A stretch of 64,000 nt of DNA from Roseovarius aestuarii (GCF_019966515.1 NZ_JAIMIB010000001.1:62001-126000), one strand, 5' to 3'. Positions 9,399 through 19,853 are shown, counted from the first letter of the stretch. Notes: generated by a model from the sequence alone, not told the origin. Numbers and translations are program-made.

Positions 9399-10913
9399 AT
9401 GGCGCGACCCAGAAACGTGCTGTTCATCCTGATCGACCAGTTGCGCGCCGATCTGCTACATGGCGCACTGGCCGATCACGTCAAACTACCAAATTTACGG
9501 GCGCTGATGGCCGACGCGGTAACGTTTCAGCGCCACTATTCCGTCGTCAACCCCTGCGGTCCATCGCGCGCGTCCATCCTGACAGGGCAATACGCGATGA
9601 ACCACCGCTCGGTGCGCAATGGCGCCCCGCTGCGACACGACACGCCCAACCTCGCAACCGAGATCCGCAAGGCGGGATACGAACCGCTGCTCTTCGGCTA
9701 TACCGATACTGCGCTTGACCCTCGTGTTCACGCCCCGAATGCGCCCGAGATGCGCAGTTATGAACAGGTGCTGCCAGGGTTTGAAGAGGCCGTGGAAATG
9801 CGGTTCGAACAGTCTTTTCCCTGGCGTTCTGATCTGGCCGCCAAAGGGTATGACCTGCCCGATTTCTCGCGCTTTTACGAACCACAGGCCGCGCCCGGCC
9901 AGCCCCGCCACCTGACCGATCCGGCCTTCTACCGGGCCGAGGATAGCGACACCGCCTTTCTGACCGATCGCTGCCTGGATCATCTGCGCGGACTGCAGCG
10001 GCAAAACTGGTTTGCGCATCTGACCTATATCCGCCCACATCCGCCGCTGGTCGCGCCCGCGCCCTACAATACGATGTATGATCCAGCGGCCCTGCCGCTG
10101 CCCCGTCAGATAGGTAATGACACCCCCCACCCCTTTCATGATATTTGCCGGAGGCGCGTGGCGCCGAGCGATATCGTTCAGGGCTTCGACAATCTCGACG
10201 CTAGCGACAAGATCGCCCAGTCCCTCCGCGCCATCTATTTTGGGCTGGCCTCGGAAGTCGATCATCACATCGGCCGCGTGATCGGCTTTCTGAAAGAGAC
10301 CGGGCAATATGACGATACCCTGCTCATCGTCGGCGCCGATCACGGCGAAATGCTGGGCGATTGCAATTGCTGGGGCAAGATGACGGCCTATGACGCAGCC
10401 TACCACGTGCCGCTCATCATTCGTGATCCGTTGCGCCCCTCCGCTCATGGCAATGCGATCAGTGCGCCTACGGAATCGGTGGATGTGATGCCAACAATCC
10501 TCGACTGGATCGATGCGCCAGTGCCGGGTTCGGTCAACGGCATCTCACTCATGCCGTTCCTCGATGGGCGCACACCGGAGACCTGGCGGACAGAAAGCTA
10601 TTCCGAACTGGCCTTCGGCGATCCGGTCACGCCGACACTCTGGCAGACCGAACTGGGGCTCACTGAGGCCGAGGCGAACCTTGCCATCCTCAGAACCGAT
10701 CGCCTGACGCTCGTACAATTCAGCGGCGACCTCCCCCCGCTTCTTTTTGATCACAAAGGCGCTGGCGAGGTGCGCAACGTCGCGAACGACCCGGGTTACG
10801 CTGGCGACCTGCTGAAGATGACCCAGGCACTGCTCCGTCATCGCATGCGATACCCGGACACGACGCTTTCAAAGATCATGATCACGGATAAAGGCCCCGT
10901 GACCGGCGCCTGA
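9399..10913 (+). CDS. sulfatase-family hydrolase, phosphonate monoester hydrolase/arylsulfatase type
   Basis: The 504-residue enzyme belongs to the alkaline phosphatase/sulfatase superfamily. The core CxPSR motif (Cys53-Gly-Pro-Ser-Arg57) is the site converted to formylglycine. Metal ligands appear in FILIDQLRAD at the N-terminus and GADHGEMLGD later. Following segments such as LTGQYAMNHRSVRNGAPL and GYTDTALDPR closely resemble, from memory, the rhizobial and Burkholderia phosphonate monoester hydrolases, which also act as arylsulfatases. No signal peptide is seen, so it is probably cytoplasmic and acts on an imported ester. A ribosome site (AAAAGGA) precedes ATG 9399. It ends the plus-strand transport cluster, suggesting that the importer's cargo, or a product of it, is a sulfate or phosphonate ester. 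Confidence 0.85.
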   Translation: MARPRNVLFILIDQLRADLLHGALADHVKLPNLRALMADAVTFQRHYSVVNPCGPSRASILTGQYAMNHRSVRNGAPLRHDTPNLATEIRKAGYEPLLFGYTDTALDPRVHAPNAPEMRSYEQVLPGFEEAVEMRFEQSFPWRSDLAAKGYDLPDFSRFYEPQAAPGQPRHLTDPAFYRAEDSDTAFLTDRCLDHLRGLQRQNWFAHLTYIRPHPPLVAPAPYNTMYDPAALPLPRQIGNDTPHPFHDICRRRVAPSDIVQGFDNLDASDKIAQSLRAIYFGLASEVDHHIGRVIGFLKETGQYDDTLLIVGADHGEMLGDCNCWGKMTAYDAAYHVPLIIRDPLRPSAHGNAISAPTESVDVMPTILDWIDAPVPGSVNGISLMPFLDGRTPETWRTESYSELAFGDPVTPTLWQTELGLTEAEANLAILRTDRLTLVQFSGDLPPLLFDHKGAGEVRNVANDPGYAGDLLKMTQALLRHRMRYPDTTLSKIMITDKGPVTGA

Positions 10914-11001
10914 AACTGCCCTCTTCTTTGACGCTGATAAATCCGTATAGTGGCGGCAGGCAGTAAAGCAGTAGCAAAAAGACAAGGCCCGGCAGGCAGG
11001 A

Positions 11002-11988
11002 ATGACAAACTCCTACAACATCATGGTTGTCGGTCAGGGTGGCAGGTTGCAATACGAGGCGATCATCTTTGCCGCCTCCCTGCGCGCCACCAGCCCTGAT
11101 TTCAAAGGCCGCCTGATCGTGGCCGAGCCACAGCCCGGCAGGCAGTGGCAAAACGATCCACGCATCCGCGGCGACGATACGCGCGAGTTGATGGATCGCC
11201 TCGAGATCGAGATCGTTCCGTTCGAGAACAGGCATTTCGGCCAATCCTACCCCTATGGCAACAAGATCGAGGCGCTGTTTGCCCTGCCCGAAGGCGAACC
11301 GTTTGTCTTCTTCGACACCGACACGCTCTTTACCGGCGACATCACCCAGGTGCCGTTCGATTTTGACCGTCCTACTGCCTCGCTCAGACGCGAAGGCACC
11401 TGGCCCAAGCTCGAGCTTTACGGCCCTGGCTACACGCAAATCTGGAAATCACTCTACGACAAGTTCGGACTCGATTTCGCAAGCTCGCTCGACCCGGATT
11501 TTCCTGATGAGTACTGGCAGCGCTACCTCTATTTCAATGCCGGTTTCTTCTTCTACAAATGCCCGCATCTCTTCGGCAAAAAGTTCCTTGAATACGCTCT
11601 TGCCATCCGCGACAACCCGCCCCCCGAACTGATCGTGCAGGAGCTCGACCCGTGGCTGGATCAGGTGGCCCTGCCACTGGTCATCCACGCGCTCGGCGGC
11701 GGCAAACACAGCCTGCCCCCGGGGCTTCTGGACGGAGAGATCACCTGCCACTACCGCATTCTGCCCTTGCTTTATGCCCGCGAGTCCGACCGGGTGATCG
11801 AGGTGCTGGAAGAGGTGACCGCGCCCAATTGGGTCAAGAAAGTGCTCAAGAAATACGACCCCATGAAGCGGATGATCTATCAGGGACGTGGCCACAAGGT
11901 GCGCGATCTCTTTGACCGCAAAAACCTGCCCCGCCGAGAGCAGGCCATCCGCAACACAATCAAGCGCAACGGCTTCTGGATGCGCTGA
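11002..11988 (+). CDS. glycosyltransferase-like protein (GT-A fold suspected)
   Basis: The 328-residue protein has a DxD-type motif in FVFFDTDTLFTGDI (about residue 110), as in nucleotide-sugar-dependent GT-A enzymes, and an aromatic-rich stretch with YLYFNAGFFFYKCPHLFG near residue 185. These features resemble uncharacterised roseobacter glycosyltransferase-like proteins. There is no signal peptide or membrane helix. The C-terminus is basic (KKVLKKYDPMKRMIYQGRGHKVRDL). It stands alone between the sulfatase and metY. Function is inferred from the DxD motif alone. Confidence 0.65.
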   Translation: MTNSYNIMVVGQGGRLQYEAIIFAASLRATSPDFKGRLIVAEPQPGRQWQNDPRIRGDDTRELMDRLEIEIVPFENRHFGQSYPYGNKIEALFALPEGEPFVFFDTDTLFTGDITQVPFDFDRPTASLRREGTWPKLELYGPGYTQIWKSLYDKFGLDFASSLDPDFPDEYWQRYLYFNAGFFFYKCPHLFGKKFLEYALAIRDNPPPELIVQELDPWLDQVALPLVIHALGGGKHSLPPGLLDGEITCHYRILPLLYARESDRVIEVLEEVTAPNWVKKVLKKYDPMKRMIYQGRGHKVRDLFDRKNLPRREQAIRNTIKRNGFWMR

Positions 11989-12005
11989 AACCAATGCAAC
12001 AAAAC

Positions 12006-12029
12006 AGCGGTTGTCCTGTTAACCGCTTT
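12006..12029 (+). terminator. weak rho-independent terminator-like hairpin
   Basis: AGCGGTT (12006-12012) pairs with AACCGCT (12021-12027) around an 8-base loop, followed only by a short TTT and then pyrimidines. It lies 18 bases after the glycosyltransferase-like gene and could end its transcript, but the short T-run makes this uncertain. Confidence 0.4.
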
Positions 12030-12069
12030 CCCCTAACCCTTTCACAAAGCATTTCAGGGAGGAAATACC

Positions 12070-13365
12070 ATGTCCGATCGCGTTCACGAATTTGGCTTTG
12101 ACACGCTGCAAATTCACGCAGGCGCCCGGCCCGACCCGGCGACCGGCGCGCGGCAGACGCCGATTTACCAGACCACGGCCTATGTGTTCCGTGACGCCGA
12201 ACACGCCGCCGCTTTATTTAACCTTCAGGAAGTCGGCTACATCTACTCTCGGCTGACCAACCCCACGGTCGCAGTGCTGCAGGAACGGATAGCGACGCTG
12301 GAAGGGGGCGTTGGGGCGGTGTGTTGCTCCTCGGGGCACGCGGCACAGATCATGGCGCTCTTCCCGCTGATGGGGCCCGGCAAGAACGTTGTGGTCTCGA
12401 CCCGGCTCTACGGCGGATCGGTCACGCAGTTCAGCCAGACGATCAAACGTTTCGGGTGGGAGGCGAAATTTGTCGATATCGACGACATGGATGCGATTGC
12501 GGCCGCGATTGACGACAACACCCGCGCGGTGTTCTGCGAATCCATCGCCAACCCGGGCGGTCACATCGCTGATATCGCTGCGGTGGCCAAGGTCGCAGAT
12601 TCCGCTGGCCTGCCGCTGATTGTGGATAATACCACGGCGTCGCCCTATCTCTGCCGTCCGATCGAACATGGCGCCACGCTGGTGGTGCATTCGATGACCA
12701 AATACCTGACCGGCAACGGCTCGGTCACCGGTGGCGTAGTGGTGGATTCAGGCAAGTTCGACTGGTCCGCCAGCGATAAATTCCCCTCGCTCAGCGAACC
12801 CGAACCCGCCTATCACGGCCTGAAATTCCACGAAACCTTCGGCCCGCTGGCCTTTACTTTTCATGGCATTGCCATCGGGCTGCGCGATCTGGGCATGACC
12901 CTGAATCCACAGGCGGCGCATTATACGCTGATGGGCATCGAAACACTGAGCTTGCGCATGCAACGCCATTGCGAGAACGCGCAGTCCGTCGCCGAATGGC
13001 TGGAAAAGGACGACCGGATCGAGGCGGTCACCTATGCCGGCCTGAAATCCTCGCCCTACCATGCGCGCGTCAAGAAATTCTGCCCCAAAGGTGCCAGCGG
13101 CCTTTTCACCGTAGCGCTCAAGTCGGGCTATGACGGTTGCGTCAAGCTGGTCGATAACCTCGAACTTTTCAGCCATGTGGCCAATCTGGGCGACACCCGT
13201 TCGCTGATCATCCATTCGGCCAGCACCACCCACCGGCAACTGACGCCGGAACAGCAAGAGGCCGCGGGCGCCAGCCCGAATGTCGTGCGGATTTCAATCG
13301 GCACCGAAGACCTGGACGACATCATCGCCGATCTGGATCAGGCGCTTACCAAAGCTTCGGCCTGA
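12070..13365 (+). CDS. metY: O-acetylhomoserine sulfhydrylase (O-acetylhomoserine aminocarboxypropyltransferase)
   Basis: The 431-residue PLP enzyme matches the Cys/Met-metabolism family. It has the phosphate-binding YIYSRLTNPTVAVLQERIA and CCSSGHAAQI stretches, and the PLP lysine in VHSMTKYLTGNGSVTGG (about residue 209). The C-terminus LGDTRSLIIHSASTTHRQL is typical of MetY rather than MetB/MetC. It makes homocysteine from O-acetylhomoserine and sulfide in the cytoplasm. The ATG at 12070 has AGGGAGG about 8 bases upstream. It is followed by a strong terminator and looks like a single-gene unit. O-succinylhomoserine specificity (MetZ) is a less likely alternative. Confidence 0.92.
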   Translation: MSDRVHEFGFDTLQIHAGARPDPATGARQTPIYQTTAYVFRDAEHAAALFNLQEVGYIYSRLTNPTVAVLQERIATLEGGVGAVCCSSGHAAQIMALFPLMGPGKNVVVSTRLYGGSVTQFSQTIKRFGWEAKFVDIDDMDAIAAAIDDNTRAVFCESIANPGGHIADIAAVAKVADSAGLPLIVDNTTASPYLCRPIEHGATLVVHSMTKYLTGNGSVTGGVVVDSGKFDWSASDKFPSLSEPEPAYHGLKFHETFGPLAFTFHGIAIGLRDLGMTLNPQAAHYTLMGIETLSLRMQRHCENAQSVAEWLEKDDRIEAVTYAGLKSSPYHARVKKFCPKGASGLFTVALKSGYDGCVKLVDNLELFSHVANLGDTRSLIIHSASTTHRQLTPEQQEAAGASPNVVRISIGTEDLDDIIADLDQALTKASA

Positions 13366-13385
13366 CCTTACACCGCCAATAACCT

Positions 13386-13425
13386 GCCCCGCTGCACTGA
13401 CCCTTTCGATGCAGCGGGGCTTTTT
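13386..13425 (+). terminator. rho-independent terminator of metY
   Basis: GCCCCGCTGCA (13386-13396) pairs perfectly with TGCAGCGGGGC (13410-13420) around a 13-base loop, directly followed by TTTTT. It lies 20 bases downstream of the metY stop. Confidence 0.9.
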
Positions 13426-13511
13426 CTTTGCCTCGGCGGGGAAGTGCTGTAACTTCTCGACAGCACGAGTTGATCTCCCGCAGATCCTGCCTAGGTGTTA
13501 GAGCACTGACG

Positions 13512-15920
13512 ATGAAACCGAATTTCGCCTTAACCCTGTCCTTCGAAGGGATCGGCCTTCTACACCGGGCGTTCCCCGGATGGCATCTTGTTGGTGAAAT
13601 TTCCCTCGACAACCCGGATCTTCTCCAGGGCCTCAAGGCCTTGCGCGACAAGGCCGTCGCTCTTGATCCGTCGGGGTTACGCAGCAAGCTGGTCATTCCC
13701 AACGATCAGGTCCGATACATTCAGTTTGCACAAGCAAGTGATGCATCAGACGATATTTCGGCGCTTGTCAAAAAAAATCTGGACGGCGCCACACCTTATG
13801 CGCTGTCAGACCTCGCCTATGACTGGGAAGAACGGGACGATATGGTCTCGGTTGCCGCCGTGGCCCGCGAAACCCTGCGTGAGGCAGAGGCCTTTGCCAA
13901 GGAGCATTCCTTCAACCCGATCAGTTTTGTCGCCATTCCGGAAGGGGGCGACTTCGTCCGCGAGCCATTTTTTGGCGAAACCGCATATGCCGCCGAGATC
14001 GCGGAAGATGGCGCAGCCGTCGAGCGTGATCCGGTGCCGGTCCGTATCATCGGTTCTGCTAAAATGTCCGATACCCTGGCAGAGCTGGCGCAAACCGAGC
14101 CTGAAGAAGCTGAAGACATCCCAGCCTCACCTTTCGTATCGACACGGCGTGCCGACGAAGCCGCGTCACCCGAAACGTCAGATACAGTGGCTGATTTTGC
14201 TGAACCCGCCGCAGTTTTCGAACCACAAGGCGAGCAGGACGAAACTGAAACAGCCCAGTTGTATGCGCCCGAGGAGCCCACGGACAGCACAAGCTTTGCC
14301 AGCATTCGCGCGCTACGCGGGACGGCAAGCAGCACGGCGCCAAAGCTCGACGGGGTTGCACGTAACTTCACCCCGGCCCCGGTCTCGGCCGCCGTGGTCG
14401 CCGATAGCCTGCCCAATGATCCCGATCTCGAGGCAGAAAGACTTGCCGCTGCCGAACCGGTCACTGAAGACCTTCCCGAAGCTGAACACGCGCGCATACC
14501 CCCCGCCCCGACCGAACCCATAGCGATTGCGCCACCGGATCACGCTGGTTTTTCCTCGCCACGCGTGACCGCTGTCGCGGCGGCACCACGTTCAGGCTAC
14601 GGCATACCATCCCTCGAAGAACAGGAACGCATGACCGTTTTCGGCGCGCGTGGCGCCGAGCCGATTGGTGGCAAACCCAGATATCTGGGACTTATCCTGA
14701 CTGCCGTCTTGCTTCTGTTTCTGGCCGGGGTCGCAACATGGGCTGCGATTTTCCTGGATGATGGCCTGTCCGGACTCTTCGGTGACGATCCGGAAATCAT
14801 CATAGCCGACGTGCCCGACGTGCCTGACACATCGGCAAGTCTGGACATAACCGGCGATGACGTGGAGGGTACGCTGCGCGAGGCGCTAACCCAACCCAAA
14901 CCGCTGCAACTGACCGAGGACGAGGCCCGTGCACGTTACGCAGCAACCGGAATCTGGTTGGTCGCACCGCAGATGCCGCCCGCACCTGCATCCGGCAACC
15001 TGGACGAGTTTTACCAGGCATCAATCGACAGCAGCATAGAATTCCAGGATGCGATCGCCCTGCCCGATGTGGATGATCTGTTGGCCGATACGCGCCCGCA
15101 GACTCCCAGCTCACCCGCGCAGGCAGGCACGGTATTTGCCCTTGATCAACGGGGACTGGTGGTGGCAACGCCCGAAGGTGCTCTGTCACCCGACGGAATC
15201 ATCATCTACGCAGGTCAGCCGCCGGTACGACCGCAGGCGATGCCGAAACGCGAGTTGGTGGCAGATGTCGTCAAACCCGATGAAGCGGAAGTGCTGCGAC
15301 TAGCGGCCTTCAAGCCCAAGGTCAGACCCATCGATCTGTCCGAACAGAACGAACGTAATAACCTGAGCGGCCGAACCCTGAACGAACTGGCCTCCTTTCG
15401 GCCTAGGCTCAGGCCACAAAGCGCCCAGGAAACCGCTGAAACCGCTGAAACCGCTGTGAAGCCATTCATCGATCTTGATGCCGTGAACAGCGCCGTCACC
15501 GAAGCCGTGGAAACCGATCTGGCCTTTGTCAGCCCTACGGCTCAGGCGGTAGCATCGTCGCTTAAACCCAATACCCGCCCCAGAAATTTCGACGCGATCG
15601 TAAACCGGAGCACAGCCAGCCAGCAAACGACGGTTGCTGTCAGCGCTGCGCAGAAGATAGCGCCGCGCATTCCAACCGCCACGAGCGTCGCGAAGCAGGC
15701 CACGCAGCGCAACGTGCTGCGCATGCGTGATATCAACCTTATCGGCGTCTACGGCGCGCCCAGCAGCCGCCGCGCGCTGGTGCGTCTGCCAAACGGCCGC
15801 TATCGCAAGGTCAAGGTCGGCGACCGTCTGGATGGCGGCAAGGTCTCGGCCATCGGCGATCACGAACTGCGCTATCTCAAACGCGGGCGCAACGTGGTCC
15901 TGGAAATGCCGAAAGGGTGA
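13512..15920 (+). CDS. large one-pass membrane protein of unknown function, PilM/GspL-like N-terminus and GspC/PilP-like C-terminus suspected
   Basis: The start was set at ATG 13512; the open frame extends further upstream but the conserved-looking part begins here. The 802-residue protein has an ordered N-terminal domain of about 160 residues (FALTLSFEGIGLLHR, SKLVIPNDQVRYIQF) reminiscent of actin-like PilM/GspL modules. A long acidic, low-complexity region follows, then one transmembrane helix (YLGLILTAVLLLFLAGVATWAAIFL, about residue 400). A Pro/Ala-rich periplasmic stretch contains repeated KPKVRP/RPRLRPQ-type motifs. A compact C-terminal domain (INLIGVYGAPSSRRALVRLP, VKVGDRLDGG, VSAIGDHELRYLKRGR) looks like the HR domain of GspC/PilP. 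This layout suggests an envelope scaffold, but no secretion or pilus gene is adjacent. Confidence 0.7.
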   Translation: MKPNFALTLSFEGIGLLHRAFPGWHLVGEISLDNPDLLQGLKALRDKAVALDPSGLRSKLVIPNDQVRYIQFAQASDASDDISALVKKNLDGATPYALSDLAYDWEERDDMVSVAAVARETLREAEAFAKEHSFNPISFVAIPEGGDFVREPFFGETAYAAEIAEDGAAVERDPVPVRIIGSAKMSDTLAELAQTEPEEAEDIPASPFVSTRRADEAASPETSDTVADFAEPAAVFEPQGEQDETETAQLYAPEEPTDSTSFASIRALRGTASSTAPKLDGVARNFTPAPVSAAVVADSLPNDPDLEAERLAAAEPVTEDLPEAEHARIPPAPTEPIAIAPPDHAGFSSPRVTAVAAAPRSGYGIPSLEEQERMTVFGARGAEPIGGKPRYLGLILTAVLLLFLAGVATWAAIFLDDGLSGLFGDDPEIIIADVPDVPDTSASLDITGDDVEGTLREALTQPKPLQLTEDEARARYAATGIWLVAPQMPPAPASGNLDEFYQASIDSSIEFQDAIALPDVDDLLADTRPQTPSSPAQAGTVFALDQRGLVVATPEGALSPDGIIIYAGQPPVRPQAMPKRELVADVVKPDEAEVLRLAAFKPKVRPIDLSEQNERNNLSGRTLNELASFRPRLRPQSAQETAETAETAVKPFIDLDAVNSAVTEAVETDLAFVSPTAQAVASSLKPNTRPRNFDAIVNRSTASQQTTVAVSAAQKIAPRIPTATSVAKQATQRNVLRMRDINLIGVYGAPSSRRALVRLPNGRYRKVKVGDRLDGGKVSAIGDHELRYLKRGRNVVLEMPKG

Positions 15921-16047
15921 ACAAACCCACGCTACATCTTGTAAAAGATGTAGAACCAAATACTATTTCACGCATCAGGGCGGTAAAACTCCGCGATCAC
16001 CACCAAACGCGCGCTTTCAGGTGTGATCGCCATCAAGGGATATCTGA

Positions 16048-18000
16048 ATGGAAGGGTTTCTGTTCCAGGCGTCGATCTATCTGGCCGCCGCGGTCATTGC
16101 GGTTCCGCTGGCCGCACGATTGGGCCTGGGATCAGTCCTGGGGTATCTCGCTGCGGGCATTCTGATCGGCCCGGTCATCGGCCTTGTCGGGCACGAAACC
16201 GAGGAGCTACAGCATTTCGCCGAATTCGGCGTAGTGATGATGCTTTTCCTCATCGGCCTTGAACTGGAACCCAAGGCGCTCTGGGACATGCGCCACCGAT
16301 TGCTTGGACTGGGTGGTTTACAGATCGTTTTGACCACGATTCTGGTGCTGGCTGGCGCTATGATGCTGGGGCAGATCTGGAGCATCTCATTGGCGATAGG
16401 CCTGATTTTCGCCCTGTCGTCGACTGCGATCGTGCTGCAGACCCTATCGGAAAAGGGCCTGATGCAGACCGGGGGTGGCAGATCGGCCTTCTCTGTCTTG
16501 CTGACCCAGGATATCGCCGTCATCCCGATGCTTGCGTTTCTTCCGCTTCTAGCGCTGCCCAGAACCCCCAGAGAAGTGATAGAAGAGGCGTTGGAGCAGG
16601 GCGCCGATGGCGCGGAAAAGGCGCACACAGCTACGAATGCCACTCATGAGGCCGCGCTTTCCTTCGTCCAGAGCCTGCCTGGCTGGGGTGTCACGCTTCT
16701 CACTATCGGTGTGATCGCCGCGATTATTCTGACTGGCGTCTACCTGACGCAACCGGTCTTCAGGTTCATCCACGCCGCACGCCTGCGCGAGATGTACACC
16801 GCACTGGCGCTTCTGATCGTGGTCGGCATCGCCTTCCTGATGAATCTCGTAGGCCTGTCCCCGGCTCTTGGCGCATTTCTCGCGGGCGTGGTTCTGGCCA
16901 GCAGCGAATTCCGGCACGAGCTGGAAAGCGACATCGCGCCGTTCAAGGGCCTGCTTCTGGGGCTTTTCTTTATCACGGTCGGCGCGGGGATCAATTTCAA
17001 GGTACTGTTCAGCGAATTCGTGATCGTCTTCGGCCTGGCCCTTGCCATCATTCTGCTGAAAGGTGCCGTGCTTTATATGCTGGGCCGCTTCTTCAAGCTG
17101 CGTGGGCGCGATCTTTGGCTCTTTACCCTGTCACTGGCGCAGGCAGGTGAATTCGGCTTCGTGCTGATCTCATTCTCCAGCCAGACCAACGTGATCCCGC
17201 GCGAAATGACCGAGCTTTTACTGCTGGTTGTTGCCATCACTATGTTGATCACACCGCTCCTCTTCATCCTATATGACTGGCTGTCGCACCGGATGGAGGA
17301 AACCGGCGTGGCCCACGAACCCGATGAGATCGACCACGAAGGCCCGGTGATCATCGCCGGGATCGGGCGGTTCGGGCAGATCGTCAACCGGCTGGTCCGC
17401 TCCAGCGGCTTTGACACCGTGGTGCTGGATCATGATCTGGCCGCGATCCAGCGGATGCGCCGGTTCGGGGTCAAGGGGTTCTTCGGCGATCCGTCGCGGC
17501 CTGAACTCCTGCTGGCCGCCGGGTTGAAAGAGGCCAAGGTGTTGGTGGTAGCACTAGACGATGTCGACGCAGCAATACGTCTAGTCACCTTTGCACGACG
17601 GGAACGCCCGGACCTGCACATTGTCGCGCGCGCGCGCGACCGCACCCACGTGTTCCGCCTCTATCAGGCCGGGGCCAATGATATTGTCCGCGAACTGTTT
17701 GACAGCTCTCTGCGTGCGGGCCGTTATGTATTGGAAAACATTGGCTTAAGTGAATACGAGGCATCACAGCTTGAACGCGCCTTTTACCAGCATGACAGAC
17801 AATCGGTGCGGGAACTTGCCGCGCTTTGGAATCCGAACATCCCCACGGTCGACAACACCGCGTATATCGAACGTGCGATGGAGCTCGAGAAGGATCTCGA
17901 AACCATGCTGCTGTCGCAGCTGGAAGAAGCTGTAGCCGAGCAAAAGGTAAAGAAAAAAGCCGACACACCGCCTGAAAGCAAAGCCGAGCAAACGGATTAA
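16048..18000 (+). CDS. monovalent cation:proton antiporter, CPA2/Kef type with RCK (TrkA-N) domain
   Basis: The 650-residue inner-membrane protein has about 12 hydrophobic helices (residues 1-410) of the Na+/H+ exchanger fold. A cytoplasmic Rossmann domain follows ([21 protein letters not shown], about residue 432, with the NAD-binding Asp in VVLDHDLA) and a charged coiled tail. It resembles KefB/KefC glutathione-gated K+ efflux systems, although the regulatory KefF/KefG partner is absent. ATG 16048 has AAGGGA upstream. Its TAA stop shares a TTAA palindrome with the stop of the convergent cobT. The exact ion specificity is not determined by the sequence. Confidence 0.88.
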   Translation: MEGFLFQASIYLAAAVIAVPLAARLGLGSVLGYLAAGILIGPVIGLVGHETEELQHFAEFGVVMMLFLIGLELEPKALWDMRHRLLGLGGLQIVLTTILVLAGAMMLGQIWSISLAIGLIFALSSTAIVLQTLSEKGLMQTGGGRSAFSVLLTQDIAVIPMLAFLPLLALPRTPREVIEEALEQGADGAEKAHTATNATHEAALSFVQSLPGWGVTLLTIGVIAAIILTGVYLTQPVFRFIHAARLREMYTALALLIVVGIAFLMNLVGLSPALGAFLAGVVLASSEFRHELESDIAPFKGLLLGLFFITVGAGINFKVLFSEFVIVFGLALAIILLKGAVLYMLGRFFKLRGRDLWLFTLSLAQAGEFGFVLISFSSQTNVIPREMTELLLLVVAITMLITPLLFILYDWLSHRMEETGVAHEPDEIDHEGPVIIAGIGRFGQIVNRLVRSSGFDTVVLDHDLAAIQRMRRFGVKGFFGDPSRPELLLAAGLKEAKVLVVALDDVDAAIRLVTFARRERPDLHIVARARDRTHVFRLYQAGANDIVRELFDSSLRAGRYVLENIGLSEYEASQLERAFYQHDRQSVRELAALWNPNIPTVDNTAYIERAMELEKDLETMLLSQLEEAVAEQKVKKKADTPPESKAEQTD

Positions 18001-19028
18001 TCGGCCCCGGCGACCCCGGCCTCGGCAAAGGTCGCCATGCCCGAGTGGCAGGCGATCGCGCCTTTCAGCACCCCGATGGCCAGTGCCGCGCCCGAACCTT
18101 CGCCAAGCCGCATGCCAAGTGCCAGCAGCGGCGCCTTTCCCATCCGGTCCAGCAATGCCCTGTGGGCGGTCTCGGCACTTCGGTGCCCCGCTACCGTATG
18201 TTCCAACGCGTCCGGGCTGACCGTTTGCAAACACGCTGCCGCCGCGCTGCAGATGAATCCGTCAAGGATGACGGGGATACGCAGCACGCGTGCCCGCGTG
18301 ATCGCTCCCGCCATCGCGGCCAGTTCGCGCCCGCCCAGACAGCGCAACGCTTCCAAACCGTTGCCTTTCGCGGCGGCATGGAGCGCAACGCTCTTTTCGA
18401 CGACCCGTGATTTCAGCGCAATGCCCGCCTCATCAACCCCCGTCCCGGCCCCGGTCCAATCGCTGGCATTACCGCCAAAGAGCGCCAGTGCAATAGCGGC
18501 GGCGCTAGTCGTGTTACCAATCCCCATCTCACCGGCCACCAGCAGGTCGCACTCCGGGTCGACCGCGTCCCACCCGGTGCGCAAGGCGCTGACAAGCGCA
18601 GCCTCATCCATCGCCGGGCCTTGAGTGAAATCGGTGGTGGGCGTGTCCAGCAACAGGGCATGCACATCCAGACGCGCGCCAAAGGCGTTTGCCAACTGGT
18701 TAATCGCGGCACCGCCTTGGCGAAAATTTTCAACCATCTGCGCCGTCACTTCGGGCGGGAAGGCCGAAACTCCCTGTGCGGTCACACCGTGGTTTCCAGC
18801 AAAAATCACCACCTGCGGCTGGTTGATCTGTGCCCGGGGGTCGCCGCGCCAACCGCAATACCATTGCGCCAGCCCCTCAAGCCGCCCCAGGGCTGCCGGT
18901 GGTTTGGTCAGTTGCGCATTGCGTTCGGCCGCCGCATGAGTTGCCACCTCATCCGGGCCAGGCAATCGGTGCAAGATATGCGCGAAATCGGCGAGGGTCG
19001 AGAAATCTTGGCACATAGGCTGGCTCAT
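17997..19028 (-). CDS. cobT: nicotinate-nucleotide-dimethylbenzimidazole phosphoribosyltransferase
   Basis: The 343-residue protein shows the CobT landmarks: [19 protein letters not shown], the [13 protein letters not shown] loop that binds the nicotinate nucleotide, [11 protein letters not shown] and the GHRSAE segment near the C-terminus. It makes alpha-ribazole phosphate for the lower ligand of cobalamin. ATG 19028 was preferred; ATG 19016 is also possible. It diverges from cobS, with which it shares the 19029-19094 region, so both steps of nucleotide-loop assembly may be co-regulated. The stop overlaps the antiporter stop on the other strand by four bases. Confidence 0.93.
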   Translation of the reverse strand: MSQPMCQDFSTLADFAHILHRLPGPDEVATHAAAERNAQLTKPPAALGRLEGLAQWYCGWRGDPRAQINQPQVVIFAGNHGVTAQGVSAFPPEVTAQMVENFRQGGAAINQLANAFGARLDVHALLLDTPTTDFTQGPAMDEAALVSALRTGWDAVDPECDLLVAGEMGIGNTTSAAAIALALFGGNASDWTGAGTGVDEAGIALKSRVVEKSVALHAAAKGNGLEALRCLGGRELAAMAGAITRARVLRIPVILDGFICSAAAACLQTVSPDALEHTVAGHRSAETAHRALLDRMGKAPLLALGMRLGEGSGAALAIGVLKGAIACHSGMATFAEAGVAGAD

Positions 19029-19094
19029 TGCATGTTGGGTGATGCCTGTGTATCGCAGGCGCGGCGGTAGACAAGGGCTGAAAAGGCGCGCGCA

Positions 19095-19853
19095 ATGGTA
19101 GAAAACGACACCAGGAAGATGCAGTTTGCGGATATTGCGCATGCAGCGGCCCTGCTGACGCGCCTGCCCCTCCCCGTGGGTGAGAATACAAGGGGGGCCG
19201 CCACAGCCTGGGCTTATCCCATCGTCGGGCTGATCATCGGTGTGCTGGCGGCGCTCATCGGCGTGATCGGCCTTTGGGTCGGGCTTCCATCCGCAGCAGT
19301 GGCCCTGCTAAGCCTTGCGACCATGATCCTGCTGACCGGCGCAATGCATGAGGATGGTCTGGCGGACACCGCCGATGGATTCTGGGGCGGCTGGACCCGC
19401 GAGGCGCGCTTGGAGATCATGAAGGACAGCCATATCGGCACCTACGGCGTTCTCAGCCTTATCATTGTCACTGCGGCCCGCTGGCTGGCGCTGTGGCATC
19501 TCTTTGACATAGGTGCCGGAACTGCCACCGCCGCGCTTGTTGCCGCCTGCACATTGTCTCGCGCCAGCATGCCCAGCCTGATGGCCAACCTGCCGCATGC
19601 CCGTACGACGGGCTTGTCACACAGTGTTGGCGCCACGTCAAAATCCACCGCCTGGATCGCGTGGGGAATTGCCTTTCTTGCCGTTTTTGTCCTTACCGGC
19701 TGGGGCGTATTCTGGGCCGCGATCTGGGCAGCGGTCGTCACGCTGGGCATCGCCCGCCTGGCACGCCACAAGATCGGGGGGCAGACGGGCGACACGCTGG
19801 GCGCGGCGCAACAGGTAAGCGAAGTCGCTGTCCTTTTTTGCCTGTTGGTTTAG
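19095..19853 (+). CDS. cobS: adenosylcobinamide-GDP ribazoletransferase (cobalamin synthase)
   Basis: The 252-residue integral membrane protein has the CobS signature [19 protein letters not shown] (about residue 80) with the metal-binding Asp/Glu residues, and several hydrophobic helices. It joins adenosylcobinamide-GDP with alpha-ribazole (phosphate), completing cobalamin. It diverges from cobT, whose product is the substrate. No B12 riboswitch was recognised in the short gap between them. Confidence 0.93.
   Translation: MVENDTRKMQFADIAHAAALLTRLPLPVGENTRGAATAWAYPIVGLIIGVLAALIGVIGLWVGLPSAAVALLSLATMILLTGAMHEDGLADTADGFWGGWTREARLEIMKDSHIGTYGVLSLIIVTAARWLALWHLFDIGAGTATAALVAACTLSRASMPSLMANLPHARTTGLSHSVGATSKSTAWIAWGIAFLAVFVLTGWGVFWAAIWAAVVTLGIARLARHKIGGQTGDTLGAAQQVSEVAVLFCLLV

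Noticed and set aside
15917..16165. 82-codon frame starting GTG at the end of the 802-residue protein gene
   Set aside because: It runs into the antiporter gene out of frame; only the first 35 codons lie in free sequence. A hairpin at 15932-15953 without a T-run lies inside. Not enough support for a gene.
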